Shown here: positions 12,301-21,300 of the stretch, in pieces
Layout of the letters: every line of letters begins with the position of its first letter
Numbering within the stretch: position 1 is the stretch's first letter
Assembly (NCBI GenBank): GCA_013399015.1
Contig: VWZX01006417.1
Span: 755,316 to 819,315 of the forward strand
DNA: 64,000 nucleotides
Direction: 5' to 3'
From: Galbula dea
Taxonomy: Eukaryota; Chordata; Aves; Piciformes; Galbulidae
Made by a program: the position numbers and the translations under genes
The notes under the pieces: model-generated
Seen by the model: only the letters and a program-made list of their open reading frames with translations
What the model was told of the DNA's origin: nothing
Database searches by the model: none

Positions 12301-12564
12301 TAAGAGTGGGGAGGGTCTATGCCCTCCTTCTGGTCTCTGCCTTACCTTGTCCTGTTCTCCATGTGTCTTCACCTCCTGCTCATGGTTAGGCTTTCCCTCA
12401 ACCATGTTCTCTGACATCAGATCATCATTGTATAGTTCTGGTGGGAGAGGTACTGCAAAAGCTTCTAAAGGTGGCAGAAAGGAAGGTGATGCAAACCCAT
12501 TTTTCTTCTGGGCAAGTTTGGCTCTTTCAGAATGCTTCTTGGATGTTACACTCTTAGTATTCAT
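67..12564 (-). CDS. MX1: Mx interferon-induced dynamin-like GTPase, complete CDS, 13 coding exons
   Basis: Large cytoplasmic or nuclear dynamin-family GTPase induced by type I/III interferon; in vertebrates it oligomerises on viral nucleoproteins and blocks viral replication. CDS = complement(join(67..300,1565..1807,3086..3162,4309..4467,5164..5305,6007..6129,7345..7423,8116..8314,8809..8947,9752..9906,11129..11266,11829..12018,12346..12564)). It gives 2097 nt, 698 residues plus stop, close to chicken Mx (about 705), with no internal stop and consistent phases. Visible motifs: P-loop GDQSSGKSS (114-122), switch I Thr 140, DLPG (215-218), TKPD (284-287), stalk segment YRGRELP, and a C-terminal GED with LLQEKDKLSHFLQE. 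The ATG at 12562-12564 is the first start in the exon in good context (gccATGa). Residues 1-73 are poorly conserved, as in other avian Mx. Family assignment is certain; antiviral activity is not shown by sequence. Confidence 0.97.
475..870 (-). mobile_element. CR1 LINE 3' fragment (Mx 3' region, intron 13)
   Basis: Antisense CR1 3' end: ggttggaagggagctc...atcatctagtccaacccccctgcc, then the standard ctctgggcagcctgggcc and ctcctctccaggct landmarks. Shares the segment cagtattgatcagcattgct with the copy at about 9 kb, so both belong to one subfamily. Confidence 0.85.
1565..1807 (-). CDS. MX1: Mx exon 13, loop L4 region
   Basis: Residues 541-621, 81 codons in phase 0. Starts IRIEDIRQHQAAEAERQI and MERIVYCQDDLY, then a Gly/Ser/Lys-rich stretch (about residues 583-604, HNSAKSGSGKEMQ...) that corresponds to disordered loop L4, the fast-evolving antiviral specificity surface in mammalian MxA. 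Acceptor ctttcctag, donor aat|gtgagt. Confidence 0.95.
1857..1882 (+). repeat. (GGT)n microsatellite
   Basis: Eight uninterrupted ggt units in Mx intron 12, 50 bases upstream (transcript sense) of exon 13. Confidence 0.9.
3086..3162 (-). CDS. MX1: Mx exon 12
   Basis: Residues 515-540 (LVEEKFIELTKRHFANFHN... to AVK), aligning with the F..F.NLHR..KS stalk helix of Mx. Acceptor tccttag, donor aag|gtgagc; ends in phase 0. Confidence 0.94.
3490..3795 (-). mobile_element. CR1 LINE 3' fragment
   Basis: Mx intron 11. Antisense copy with agaatcatgaaggttggaag, the ccaccatgccactaaacca landmark of the local subfamily and the cctgggcagcctgggcc segment. Ends inside the usual 3' portion. Confidence 0.85.
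4309..4467 (-). CDS. MX1: Mx exon 11, stalk hinge
   Basis: Residues 462-514. Contains YEEQYRGRELPAFSNYRTFE, the strongly conserved YRGRELPGF..Y.TFE segment of the Mx stalk. The acceptor is the gcag at 4468-4471, not the later aaag, because only the former keeps the frame (KKNVPTRARKYEE). Donor tag|gtatgt; ends in phase 1. Confidence 0.95.
4507..4565 (-). mobile_element. Short CR1 remnant
   Basis: Only the extreme 3' end is present (cagaaggttaggggtaggaagg...catctagtccaaccccct), in Mx intron 10 close to exon 11. Confidence 0.6.
4728..4862. repeat. AT-rich block with inverted repeats
   Basis: Mx intron 10. Repeats of acaataataatg(t) and taattag, plus an inverted pair gttagaataat (about 4747) and attattctaac (about 4810). 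Could fold as a cruciform; no gene content. Confidence 0.6.
5164..5305 (-). CDS. MX1: Mx exon 10, stalk
   Basis: Residues 415-461. Contains EEQLFGSEMRLFAKIRKEFQGW, the family RLF..LRKEF helix. The following AVLLLQCADQ departs from the usual acidic EIEKNF type sequence. Acceptor ccttgcag, donor cagg|gtaagc; ends in phase 1. Confidence 0.93.
5439..5652 (+). repeat. (CCTTT/CCCTTTCC)n polypyrimidine tract
   Basis: About 210 bases of C and T only on the plus strand in Mx intron 9, 135 bases from exon 10. The Mx transcript therefore carries a G/A-rich run here. Open frames across it are repeat artefacts. Confidence 0.95.
6007..6129 (-). CDS. MX1: Mx exon 9, stalk
   Basis: Residues 374-414, 41 codons in phase 0. 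Stalk helix with LPALENQIREML and LQKYRRGTPSTDSEKL, matching the LPLLENQI...ELQKYG pattern of avian and mammalian Mx. Acceptor cctcctag, donor gat|gtaagg. Confidence 0.95.
6559..6624. repeat. 33-bp tandem duplication
   Basis: Two adjacent copies (6559-6591, 6592-6624) beginning agcattttcccttaatgga and ending gatctatta, differing at one base (t/a). Mx intron 8. Confidence 0.95.
6880..7105 (-). mobile_element. CR1 LINE 3' fragment
   Basis: Mx intron 8. Different subfamily from the 3.5 kb copy: marked by gtgtctaagagcattggcca and ttggtgccatgagtgcatcc. The same marker block recurs at 31.3, 33.7 and 44.3 kb. Confidence 0.85.
7345..7423 (-). CDS. MX1: Mx exon 8
   Basis: Residues 347-373 (ILMEEGKATIPCVAEKLTN... 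to HII), start of the middle/stalk region. Acceptor gcttgcag, donor att|gtaagc; ends in phase 0. Short but an exact phase bridge between exons 7 and 9. Confidence 0.94.
7525..7760. mobile_element. Two CR1 pieces in opposite orientation
   Basis: About 7530-7690 is CR1 in plus sense (ggggagaccttatctctctc, then a plus-sense caccaggggaggtttagatt). About 7708-7755 is an antisense 3' end (cagaatcatgccagttggaa). It lies in Mx intron 7. Confidence 0.75.
8116..8314 (-). CDS. MX1: Mx exon 7, G4 motif
   Basis: Residues 281-347. Starts with the G4 guanine-specificity motif TKPD (284-287) followed by LVDRGTE, then the end of the G domain (VKCRGQQDI) and the helix EQERVFFETHKHF. Acceptor cttcacag, donor cag|gtactg; ends in phase 2. 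Confidence 0.97.
8809..8947 (-). CDS. MX1: Mx exon 6, GTPase core
   Basis: Residues 235-280. Contains LVVVPCNVDIATTEALKMA, the conserved core strand and helix between G3 and G4, then EVDPSGERTLG. Acceptor attgcag, donor ctag|gtgagg; ends in phase 1. Confidence 0.97.
8985..9112 (-). mobile_element. CR1 LINE fragment
   Basis: Mx intron 5, 40 bases from exon 6. Nearly identical to positions 745-860 over cagtattgatcagcattgct...ctcctctccaggct, but with the 3' tail missing. Confidence 0.75.
9752..9906 (-). CDS. MX1: Mx exon 5, G3 motif
   Basis: Residues 183-234. Contains the dynamin signature LIDLPGIARVAVG with G3 DLPG at 215-218, ending at GEQ. Acceptor ccttacag, donor acag|gtaaag; ends in phase 0. 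Confidence 0.97.
11129..11266 (-). CDS. MX1: Mx exon 4, switch I
   Basis: Residues 138-182. Begins IVTRCPLELKL, where Thr140 is the G2/switch I threonine needed for GTP hydrolysis. The segment after it (WKGNISFLTTNVLLKGPSE) is less conserved. Acceptor gctgcag, donor atg|gtgagt; phase 1 to phase 1. Confidence 0.95.
11408..11720 (+). repeat. Purine minisatellite with 18-bp unit
   Basis: Mx intron 3. Left part is built on gaggaggagaaggagaga; right part has eight clean tandem copies of aaagagagggaggaggag (11527-11670, period exactly 18). Because 18 is a multiple of 3 it leaves long spurious Arg/Glu/Gly frames. Confidence 0.95.
11829..12018 (-). CDS. MX1: Mx exon 3, P-loop
   Basis: Residues 74-137. 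Carries the first bundle-signalling helix (YEEKIRPCIDLVDSLRALGV) and the G1 P-loop GDQSSGKSS that binds the nucleotide phosphates. Acceptor ctctaacag, donor aatg|gtaaga; ends in phase 1. Confidence 0.97.
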
Positions 12565-12647
12565 GGCCTCCTGTTTTTTTTGGTCTACCACACAGACTGT
12601 CCACAAGTGCTTCACTAAATAGTGATTACTGTGTGGGCCCACAGCTT
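12346..12647 (-). CDS. MX1: Mx exon 2 with start codon
   Basis: Coding part is 12346-12564 (residues 1-73, phase 0 at the end); 12565-12647 would be 5' UTR. Acceptor gatttcag at 12648-12655; donor acaag|gtaagg at 12345. The N-terminal arm (MNTKSVTSKKHSERA...) is Lys/Ser-rich and then proline-rich (PPLEAFAVPLPPE), typical of the variable extension before the bundle-signalling element. The 5' limit of the exon is predicted, not proven. Confidence 0.85.
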
Positions 12648-12902
12648 CTGAAATCAAAGATGGGACACTAAGTGACTCCAGCTTGCAACAGTGATCATAG
12701 CAGAGAGAAAAACCAACCACCACATTTATTTACTGGTTCAAACCCTCAGTAGATACCAAGTGCCACAGTTCTTTCCAAATCACTACAACTGCTCTCAGAA
12801 GTTAGACTTGAAACACTTCTACCTTCCTCTTTTATGCTTTCTTTGTCTTTCCAAAAAAGAAGTTGCCATAGATTAAACTCAAATATTTTTTGGGGGTGGG
12901 AG

Positions 12903-12955
12903 AGGAACTAAAAAAGAAAAGAAGAAGAAGAAAGAAAAAAGAAAAGAAAAGAAGT
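12903..12955 (+). repeat. A/G-rich tract
   Basis: Mx intron 1: aaaaaagaaaagaagaagaag followed by more A/G, directly left of the LTR-like segment. Confidence 0.7.
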
Positions 12956-13010
12956 TACAGCATCTTCTGCAAAAAGTCAGTTTTCCTCAGTGAAATATTT
13001 TGCTGGAAGG

Positions 13011-13476
13011 TGTTTTGAGAGAGAGTGGGCAACTGCTTATTGAGGTCAGGAGTACAGGGTTGTGTGGCTGTAGCAGGAGGCTCTGCATGAGTGGGCCACT
13101 GGCAAAGAGAGTAGGGCACATCAAGCCGTGGTCTGCTGTGTGGACACCTCCCAGAGCTGGGTGTTTCTGAATCCAGCTCCTGAATCCATTGCCCATCTGA
13201 CTCTTAGTCCAGTCTGGGACTTCCTCAGTGCTTGCCCACAGCATCAGTGGTGACAGTGATGTCATTGCCACAGGGAGGAGTTGGGCTGGTGGCATGCTGT
13301 GGTTGCTCTTGGTTATGTATATATTTCTATATATTTCATTTAACTGTTGTTGTTTCATTAAAGCTGGGTTAGTTTTCTTCTCTAATCCTGCAGTCTCTCT
13401 TCCCTATTCCCTTTCTCTTCCCCCTAGGGAAGGGACAAGGGTTAATAAAGAGCCAGCCCAGCCCTAACCCTTGACA
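13011..13476 (+). mobile_element. Probable solo LTR of an avian endogenous retrovirus
   Basis: In Mx intron 1. Begins TG and ends CA. The right part has the usual architecture of avian ERV LTRs: an AT-rich block with tgttgttgtttcattaaa, then a C/T-rich stretch, a gggaaggg purine block, an AATAAA, and a terminal cccttgaca. I saw no matching target-site duplication and no internal gag/pol reading frames beside it, so it would be a solo and diverged LTR. Family and exact ends are inferred. Confidence 0.4.
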
Positions 13477-14370
13477 AAGAGTTAAAAATGAGCTGCAATG
13501 GTGAAGTGCCTTTCTGAAACTGGCCAGAACCCAGACGTGAAAGGTGACACCCGGATGACCTGCTGCTCCTGTGTCTGGCAACACCCTCCTCAGCAAAGCT
13601 GCCCCTGCCTCTGCCAGCAGGACAACACTGCTTTCCTGGAACCTTACTGACAGATGCTTACCTGCCTGTGTTTTGGAAACCTTCCCTGGCCCAACATGAA
13701 GCACTGCACAGCTGCATGAAGCACCAACCTGCTGATGGTCCCGAAGAGGAGTTGCCTTGTTTATCTCTAAGGATCCTGGCTTTGCATCTTGAGGGCTAAC
13801 AACAAACTCCCCTACCCAAAGTGCAAATCTGTGCACACAGCTATTGCACCTACTCTTTGTCCAGCCAGAGGAGCTATCCTCACCTCTCCTATGACTCCAG
13901 GGTATTTGGGTTGTACATCAGTCTCTGGGGTGTCCCTATATTAATGCCAGCTGTCTTCTTTAAAGATAAAACCACTGTTGCAATGCAAAGCTTGTGATGC
14001 TACACATAAAGGTTGCTGGCTAGCCTGCATTGCTCAATTCTGCCCCCACAGAGTACACACTGCAAAGGAAAATCTGTTCCAACTGAAACACCCTCTCCTC
14101 TTCTTTAAAGAAGATATAATATTAATGTCTTTTCTTTGTACCCAACCCAGAAAAATAACAAATCCTACTCCTGGCAACCTTGCTTACCTAAAGCTCCTTG
14201 GGACTTGTATGCAGCCCTCTCCCATGCAGCTATTGAAAGGAATGAGGATAACAGCCCCAAACTGCTTATTTTTAGTAGAAGGAAAAGAAAAACCTCTACC
14301 TGTGCAGTGCTCCCGCAGCAAGGAGAAGCAGTAACTATCCTTTAACTTCTTCGGGTGCTTTTCTACTTAC

Positions 14371-14440
14371 AGGCTCCTCCCACCCACACTGACAAAGCTG
14401 GGAAGAATCGAAAGCAGTGCTGAGAGTTGCTTCATGCTAG
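14371..14440 (-). other. MX1: Mx non-coding exon 1 (5' UTR)
   Basis: A strong donor (ggagcct|gtaagt on the minus strand, GT at 14369-14370) lies just downstream of the ISRE pair, as expected for the untranslated first exon of Mx genes. The transcription start is not visible; the right boundary is an estimate between about 14400 and 14460. No clear TATA box was seen. Confidence 0.6.
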
Positions 14441-14469
14441 CTCGGGAAAGACTGAGAGTGTTTTCTTCC

Positions 14470-14505
14470 TTTCGTTTCCTCCTTAGTGGAGAGAGAAACG
14501 AAACT
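14470..14505 (-). promoter_or_regulatory. Two interferon-stimulated response elements (Mx promoter)
   Basis: Minus strand reads AGTTTCGTTTCTC at 14493-14505, a perfect match to the ISRE consensus AGTTTCNNTTTC. A second element, GAAACGAAA in reverse form, lies at 14470-14479 with about 14 bases between them. They sit 100-135 bases upstream of the exon 1 donor, where avian and mammalian Mx promoters carry ISREs bound by ISGF3/IRF factors. Confidence 0.88.
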
Positions 14506-16154
14506 CCTCAGGAGCACAACCTCCTGGCTTGGCTGTTCTGGGCTGAGAATACAAAGGGTACCAGGGGCAAATGGCAGAAGGACTTGGAAATATTGCCCAC
14601 CAGCAACAAATCTTTCCTCCCCCCCAAAATAAAGGCAGCTCACTGACTCTGCTTGCTTCCACATGAGATGGGAGTAGGCTGCTGTGCCCCACTTCTGCCA
14701 GGGATGCTGACCTTGTGCCATCCAAGGCACCCTTTCAGCTTCCTCCTCTTCATGCAAAAAGCAAGTGAGGGCTCCTCCAGAGGAGAGGGAGTAGTTTTTT
14801 CCCACCTCAGAGTGAATCTTTTCAGCCCTGCCAGTGCTCACTGAGGCTGTGCCTTTGCTGTTGGAGGCCTGAATTCTAGTTCAGCATCTCCCTTGCAGCC
14901 AAGAGAGAGAACAGAGCTATGACATGTACACTTGACTTCCCACCAGGCATGATGGAGAAGTCAAAGCAACAGCTTCTCTTGGTTCTCCTGAGCCAATTGC
15001 AGTCAGTGGGAGTTTTGCTTTAAGCACAGCCTGCCTGGGAAAGGGCATTTGATCACTGAAGAACAACTCCTTTCTTCTATTTTTCTTTTAAACAGAGGTG
15101 AAACTTCCCCCTTTAAGGTAGGTAGCATTACTCAAAGAACATAAAGAGGCAGTTATCACTGAGAAACTGAAAATGTTACAGATTATTTGATCAATATTTC
15201 CTACCACTGCCATCAAATTGGACTGCTGGTGATCCAGGGATTTTGAAGAGACATGTCAAGACCTTGAAATGCTTCTCATTCTCTTAAATGGAGAGAGAAA
15301 AAAAGGGTCTAGCTCCAGGGACTTTGTTCTTCATGGGATTGATTGTTACATTCACACTGGAGGGAAATAAAATGGGAATAAGCTACTCTTTCTACCTGCT
15401 TCTATCTGAAATGTCTATCTAGTGGTCAGGGGGGACCTTCTTGTGAAGAATGCCAGCCAGCAGGCTGGTGCTGGGGGGCATATCTGAAATGGGAGCTGCC
15501 ACTGGCAAAGGGGCAGGAAGGGAAGGTCTGGCACATCAGAGGCAAAGCTGCTGGTTTCCATCCCAGCCACAGGCGTGACCTCCAGCCCTGTCTGTGGCTT
15601 CCAGCGTCTGTCTAGGACAGGTAGTTTCCTAAAGAGATGCAGAGGATGTGGAGAGCCACTGCTGCCACCTGCTGTGCCCTTTCCCTTTCAAACACACAAA
15701 CCCAAACCCTCCTGCCCGAGGTTCATCTCCTCCCACTGGATTTGCCTAGTAGGGTTAGAAAAAGATGAATTGCTCTGGGGTTTAGAACCTTCACTTCGTG
15801 GTGGTGATCCCTCATGCTGTACTAACCACCCAGAAGTATTTCACAAGGTCACAAGCACTTACCTGGCCCAGGAGAGAGCAGGAAACTGCTGCTTGTGGTT
15901 TGGTAGTGTCACCTGGTATGGACAGCACTGATCTTCACTGCTGGAGTTTGCCTGTGTTCTTCAGCACATGGCAGAGAAGGCAAGGTTGAAGATCTGCAGT
16001 AGGGATCCTATACTCTATGCCCTCCCCCCCAGTGAAATCCAAGGTTTAATCTCATGATCTTCTAATTATTAAATCCAAAGCTATTGAACATTTCCCTAGA
16101 TTAAGTTTTCAGAATTACAGTTCCATGAAAACCTTAATTTAAAGGTGCTCAGGT

Positions 16155-16172
16155 TGTGTGTGTGTGTGTGGA
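16155..16172 (+). repeat. (GT)n microsatellite
   Basis: ttgtgtgtgtgtgtgtgg in the Mx-FAM3B spacer. Confidence 0.85.
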
Positions 16173-17648
16173 GTCAAACCCCCACTTTGAAACCAAGTCT
16201 CTTAAAGTGCTTCTAACCTGGAAAGGTGATTGAAAAGGTGGCACCTTCTTGGCTTAAATCATCAGAGAGTTCTCAAAAGAACTTGAGGCTTCTCTGCCTG
16301 CCATATTTAAACCCTGTGGCCTGAGCACAGAAAACCAAAGCTGATGGCACTGCTGATTATTAACACTCTTATCTAGAGACTCATCTGCATCTCTGGTAAA
16401 GTGAAAACAGGATGGAGTTAAAGAACATTTTGCAGGGAGGGACTTGTGCTGGGAAGGGCTGTCAGCTGCTTTGATCTTTGCTTCAGGTTGCAGGAGTGCA
16501 CCTTTTCCTGCTGCCCATCTGTAAAGCAAGCACAGAGCAGATGTAAAAGGTGCAAAGAATGGAGCACATGCAGAGAACTGAGTACCTGGAGTACTTGTGC
16601 ACTTCGTGGTAACTGCTAAACAGAAATTGAGATGAAACTTTGATTGCAATTCATGTGAGATTAATTGTAGCCTGGAGTAGAAGGCAGTGACTGTCAGACT
16701 GCAGACTTCCAGGACTTCCTCAGAGCTTGGCACTCTGAGGACTGCCTGCTGATAGACCTGGAGTTGTGTTAGTTTTATAACTCAGGCAGGTAACAAAGGG
16801 TGATTACAAGATGAAGAAATAAATCTTCTGACAGTAACATCAACACTGCCTCAATAAATTAGGAGTGGCATGAAGCTGTACAGGTCAGAAGATGAAGACA
16901 GAGAAGTCCTATCTCTTAGCATTGATCTGGATGACAGGAAAGCTGAAGTATAATTGGTGAGGTCACTTTATCCAAGGCACATGAGGGGTTTGATTTTGCT
17001 GCAATGCTGCCAGACTCCTTAGGAAGCACATACTAGGCACCTGGAACCCACTGCTTCAAGCCTCCCAAGGAATGAGCACTGAAGTGTCTTCACACAAACT
17101 GTGTTCCACCACAGGCTCCTAGGGGAGATAAGACACCTCTTTGAGCTCCACTCTCTTGCAAAACACTTGTAGGGAACAGCAGCAGATGCAGAGAAGTCTT
17201 CTTAACTGTGAAGTTGCCTGCAACTGCTAGGAAACCTTGAGTCTTCCCTCCAAACCCCTAGGAATGAGAGAGTTGATGAGGGCAGTCTTTAAGTACATAA
17301 TACAGACTGGCACAAAAAGAATGGTGATGAGTTATTCATGTTATTTGCTTGGTCCTTTGAGGTTAACTCAATATGTTGGGGGAATAATTAGAACAACAGT
17401 GAAATGCTACAGGAAGCAAGTTAAGCTGTGGAATCTGCCACATGGGAGGCTTCTGAAGAACAGGGGGACAAACACCAGTTAAGAAAGGTCCAGACAGACT
17501 TGATCTGCTTCAGAAAAAGGGAAACTGAACAAAAGGCTTCTGCAGTTTCCTTCCAAGCATGTGTTTGATTCTGCAGTTAGGATGAGTAACACTTCAGCTT
17601 GCAGGAAGTCCCTCTATTTTTTAAAGGAAGTTAAAACCTCCAGGAAAA

Positions 17649-17672
17649 AAACCAACCAACCAACCAACCAAA
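17649..17672 (+). repeat. (AACC)n microsatellite
   Basis: Five aacc units followed by A-rich sequence, in the Mx-FAM3B spacer. Confidence 0.85.
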
Positions 17673-18236
17673 AACATTAAACCAAACCATGTAGATTTGC
17701 AGCTTAAATTTGGCAAAATACCCCAGGTAACTTGATCTTTACAAGTTCTTGCTATTCCACTTTGTCAGCCTCACTAAAACCAGCCTAACAGATGCAGCTG
17801 TTATTCTGATCCTCTCTCTGAAGAGAAGTGACATTACTAATAAACTGGCAGCAAAATCATTTGCTTTATTGCTACTGCTGTTGTATTAAAATTTAGACTC
17901 AGTTCTCTTTGCATATTAAAGGGAACAAAAGAAAACACATACTGAAAATACACAGAGAAACCCAAACCCCTAAAATTACTAATGCCAAAGTCTATTCACC
18001 TGCAAAAACTCTGCTGTTTTGTGACTGATTTCCTGAACATTTTCATTCCACACCAGAGTCTTTTATTTCCACTTGCCATCCAAACACCTCTTTGTTTTCA
18101 GATCAGAGTAAAACCTGAGAGAGGGAAGAAAGGTTCAAAACTGTGCACAGGATTTCATTTACAAGTAGTGCTCAGATGCTTCTTGGGTTCTGGAGGTCAT
18201 TTACTGGAGTCATACATATAAAAGTAGAGAATCATC

Positions 18237-18242
18237 TTTATT
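18237..18242 (-). terminator. FAM3B polyadenylation signal
   Basis: AATAAA on the minus strand 19 bases after the stop codon, which would give a very short 3' UTR. It is the nearest hexamer; use is inferred. Confidence 0.6.
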
Positions 18243-18260
18243 AATGAGGTATGCATGTGC

Positions 18261-18350
18261 TCAGATCAGGCTTCTTGGGATACAGCCTTCTATTTGGATT
18301 TCAGCTGGCCAGCCACTATACCTGTTCTTCTCCTTGTCAGAGTGGTTTAT
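18261..18350 (-). CDS. FAM3B: FAM3B exon 8 with stop
   Basis: INHSDKEKNRYSGWPAEIQI then EGCIPRSLI and stop TGA at 18261-18263. Human FAM3B ends EGCIPKERS, so only the last residues differ. Acceptor ttttttaacag. Confidence 0.95.
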   Translation of the reverse strand: MNHSDKEKNRYSGWPAEIQIEGCIPRSLI

Positions 18351-21300
18351 CTGTTAAAAAAGGACAAATAAATCAGTGTTGGGTTCTCAGGTGGAGAACT
18401 GCTTTGTCAAACCTCACACAACAGAAGGGGCACCAGGGCAGGCCTGGGAAGCTAAGCAGCACAGTGCCCATCTGGCTCAAGAGAACAGCTGAAGACTCCA
18501 CCAGTCTCTCACTTTGCTTTATTTATTTCCCAGAGAGCTCTCATAAAAGGCACTAAAACTGAATACCTTTTTCCTGCAGAAGCTCTCTAATGTGAAGAAG
18601 ATTGCAACAATATTCTGGGGCAAAACACCACCTGCCAGAAGTGTCACAGGCTTTGGGAGGGAGCCTGTATCACCAGGGGAGCTGATCTCTCTATTGGGTT
18701 TTTCTCAGATGAGCACTTCTGGGCTTACAGGAAGCAAATACAAGGTCACAGGTGCAAAATCTGCTCTAAAAATGGTATCTTTAGTCCTTCCTGAAGCCTG
18801 AGGGCAAGTCATTCAGACAAGTTTTGTGAGTACATTGCTGTATTTGCATGGTCAATTTGACACAGTCCAATTTGCATATAAAACCAGTCTTTATTTTTAG
18901 GAAGTCTTTGGAGTTTGCCCTCCAGAAGAAAATGTGAAGTCTCTGCAGAGTATGTCAGGTTGGACATCTCAAACCAGACACCCTCTAGAATCACTGGTCC
19001 CTTCTGAAATTTGTCTACAGATGAAGTCATAGTGTACATGGCCCCAAAGAATGATGATACACTAGTGAACTTGCTTCATGCAACCAAGGCTTAGTGAACA
19101 GACTACAGTTATTACAGCTAACACACCAAACCTGCACCTGAAGGTTACAGCTGATACACAGACAAATATAAAGTGAAAATAAAATGAACCTGACCTTTTC
19201 CTTTTGGATATTATCTGGCAGCTTGAAGCCTTTGGCAGCTATAAAAGCCCAGCTTGACCTGAACTTCATATTCCAGATTTCTTTACTTCCCAGCTCTTCT
19301 ACTAATTTTTTGGCATCATTTTTTAACCTACAAAAATGTAGTAAAAAAACCCCAAACAATCAAGCATTAAAAAATCAGGGTGTGACAAATGCTGAAGAAG
19401 AACACAGCTGATTCATGCTTTCCATTAGTAAGTCAGCAGAAGCAAAAATGAGAAGTCTCCTGAGAGCTGTCTTAGTAGCATGCCATTAAACACACAGAAC
19501 TCTTTGTCTTCCTCCTCTCTTGTGCTCCTGATGTTAATACAACTTGTTCACAGCAGCACTGCAGAAAGCAAAATGGGTCTCAAATGCTATTTGATGTTTC
19601 AACCTTTCTTAACTATGGACAGGGGCATCAAATGTTTATGAAGTGAATCCTTTAGTCTTTCCCTGTACAATTACCACCTCAGGAACTCAACTTAGAAAAC
19701 CCCAAAGATCTGAAAGCACTTGAAGAATCAGGTTAAGATCTAAGGGGGAATGCAAGCTAGAGACATTAGGACTGGAGGTGTGGATACCTTCTTAACAGAA
19801 GGCTGTGAGCCAGAGGTACCAGCAGTGCCTTTTTAGGAAACTGCTGCTTTTAAACCAATTTCACATCAGCAATCCATCTTTGGAGGCACCAACACACATG
19901 ATATGGACCTAGAATCAAAATCTTGAGAGGAAAGGAGAGAACAACCCCGAGTAGAGAGTGAAAAGTACAATTCCTTTACACCACAGGGCACTAGTGATTT
20001 GCAAACTGTTCAGTGCCCTGCCATCCATCAGCTGCTCACCTGGTGCTTCCATCATCATGAGTGACCATCAAAAGGAGAGACCCTTCTGGGGCATTTTTAA
20101 TGAAAGTCATCATCTCTCCTGAGTGCTCTGTTGAATTAATCACAGAACTCATTACACACACAGCACATCCCACCTACTTACAATTTGTTGCCACTTCTTC
20201 ACCTTGGCTACTCAAAATGAGACCTAATGAGGTAATGTTTCTGCTCATAGGTAGAGGGCTTAATCCTGAAAGTGCAGAAAGCTGCTAGCTCTCCCTGAAG
20301 GCTGGGAGGGCATGGATGGATCTGCATTTCCCAGCAGTAAACTAAGATAGCTCTGAACTTCTACTAAATCCATTCCCACCCAGGGTAACTGTGGAGCTAG
20401 TTTCTTGTGTTTACCTCACATAACATTACCCATGCAAGCCCAGCATGGAATAGCCCAGGAGAAGTCATTGCTGTTCTGTAGGCTTCCTGCCACCAAGCTA
20501 ACTGAAGTGCTGAGTTACACACCCAGCTGTTCACCCCCTTTCATTCAGTGGCAGCCTTTTTGCAGTACTAAGCTATTCATTGGGTTTGCAATTGCTAAAC
20601 ATCCACAATTCACTTGTTTTCCATATAACAAAGAATGGAACAGGCACCCTGGAGCCATTACAGTCTACATAGTGCATAGAAACTTCCAGCCCCACAACTA
20701 GTCCCCATGTAGTTTGTATCTGTGCACATAAGGTCCCAAGCATTCCCAAGTGGTCAGAGAAGAAGCTTCCAGTGCCTCATGGCATTCTGCTTCTCCTTAA
20801 TAACAGGTAAGGAAACTCACTCTTCAAAGGCTGGAAACCATGTTACAAGCTATTCTTAAAGGAGATCCTCTTTCTGGCTCCATGGAAGGATGGGAAGAAC
20901 CAGACTAGCATGATGATGTTACAACTACAACACCACAAAATAGGACAGGGAAAGGAATTGCCATCAGATCTGGCCAGAGTGTACTTCCTGAGGACAACAG
21001 CTGTTTGTTTCTAGCTGATCCCTGTTGTTGGTACAACCATAGCCATTTGAAAGAGGAGGGAAAGTCCTTTCTTAACACTGAAACACTAACAAAAGCTCCA
21101 TGGCACTCTTTTCCCTACCTCCTTCCCACATGTCAAAAAATCTTGTTGATGTAGCTTTTCCTGTTTTATCTGGAATTAAAAACCAAAAGTTGTGTGAATA
21201 TGAGCAAAATAATTCCATTCAACCAGCAGATCCAGGGTTTTCAGCTACAATCTAAGCATCTCTACTTTTGTGTCTTATCTGCTTTCTGAGTGTGCTTGTA

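Larger units (their letters stand above)
14520..18236. other. Mx-FAM3B spacer
   Basis: Upstream of Mx and downstream of FAM3B. I see no exon, RNA gene or clear transposon, only the two microsatellites listed and unexceptional A/T-rich DNA. Open frames of 60-160 codons here lack splice context and family resemblance. Confidence 0.6.

Noticed and set aside
13369..13836. 155-codon minus-strand frame in Mx intron 1
   Set aside because: Overlaps the LTR-like segment, no recognisable domain, no start context or splice support.
20140..20170. Strong donor-like gtaagt near 20166 as end of FAM3B exon 5
   Set aside because: It would leave an intron of about 38 bases before exon 6 and the frame does not encode the FDM(W/Y) motif; exon 5 is at 21119-21169.
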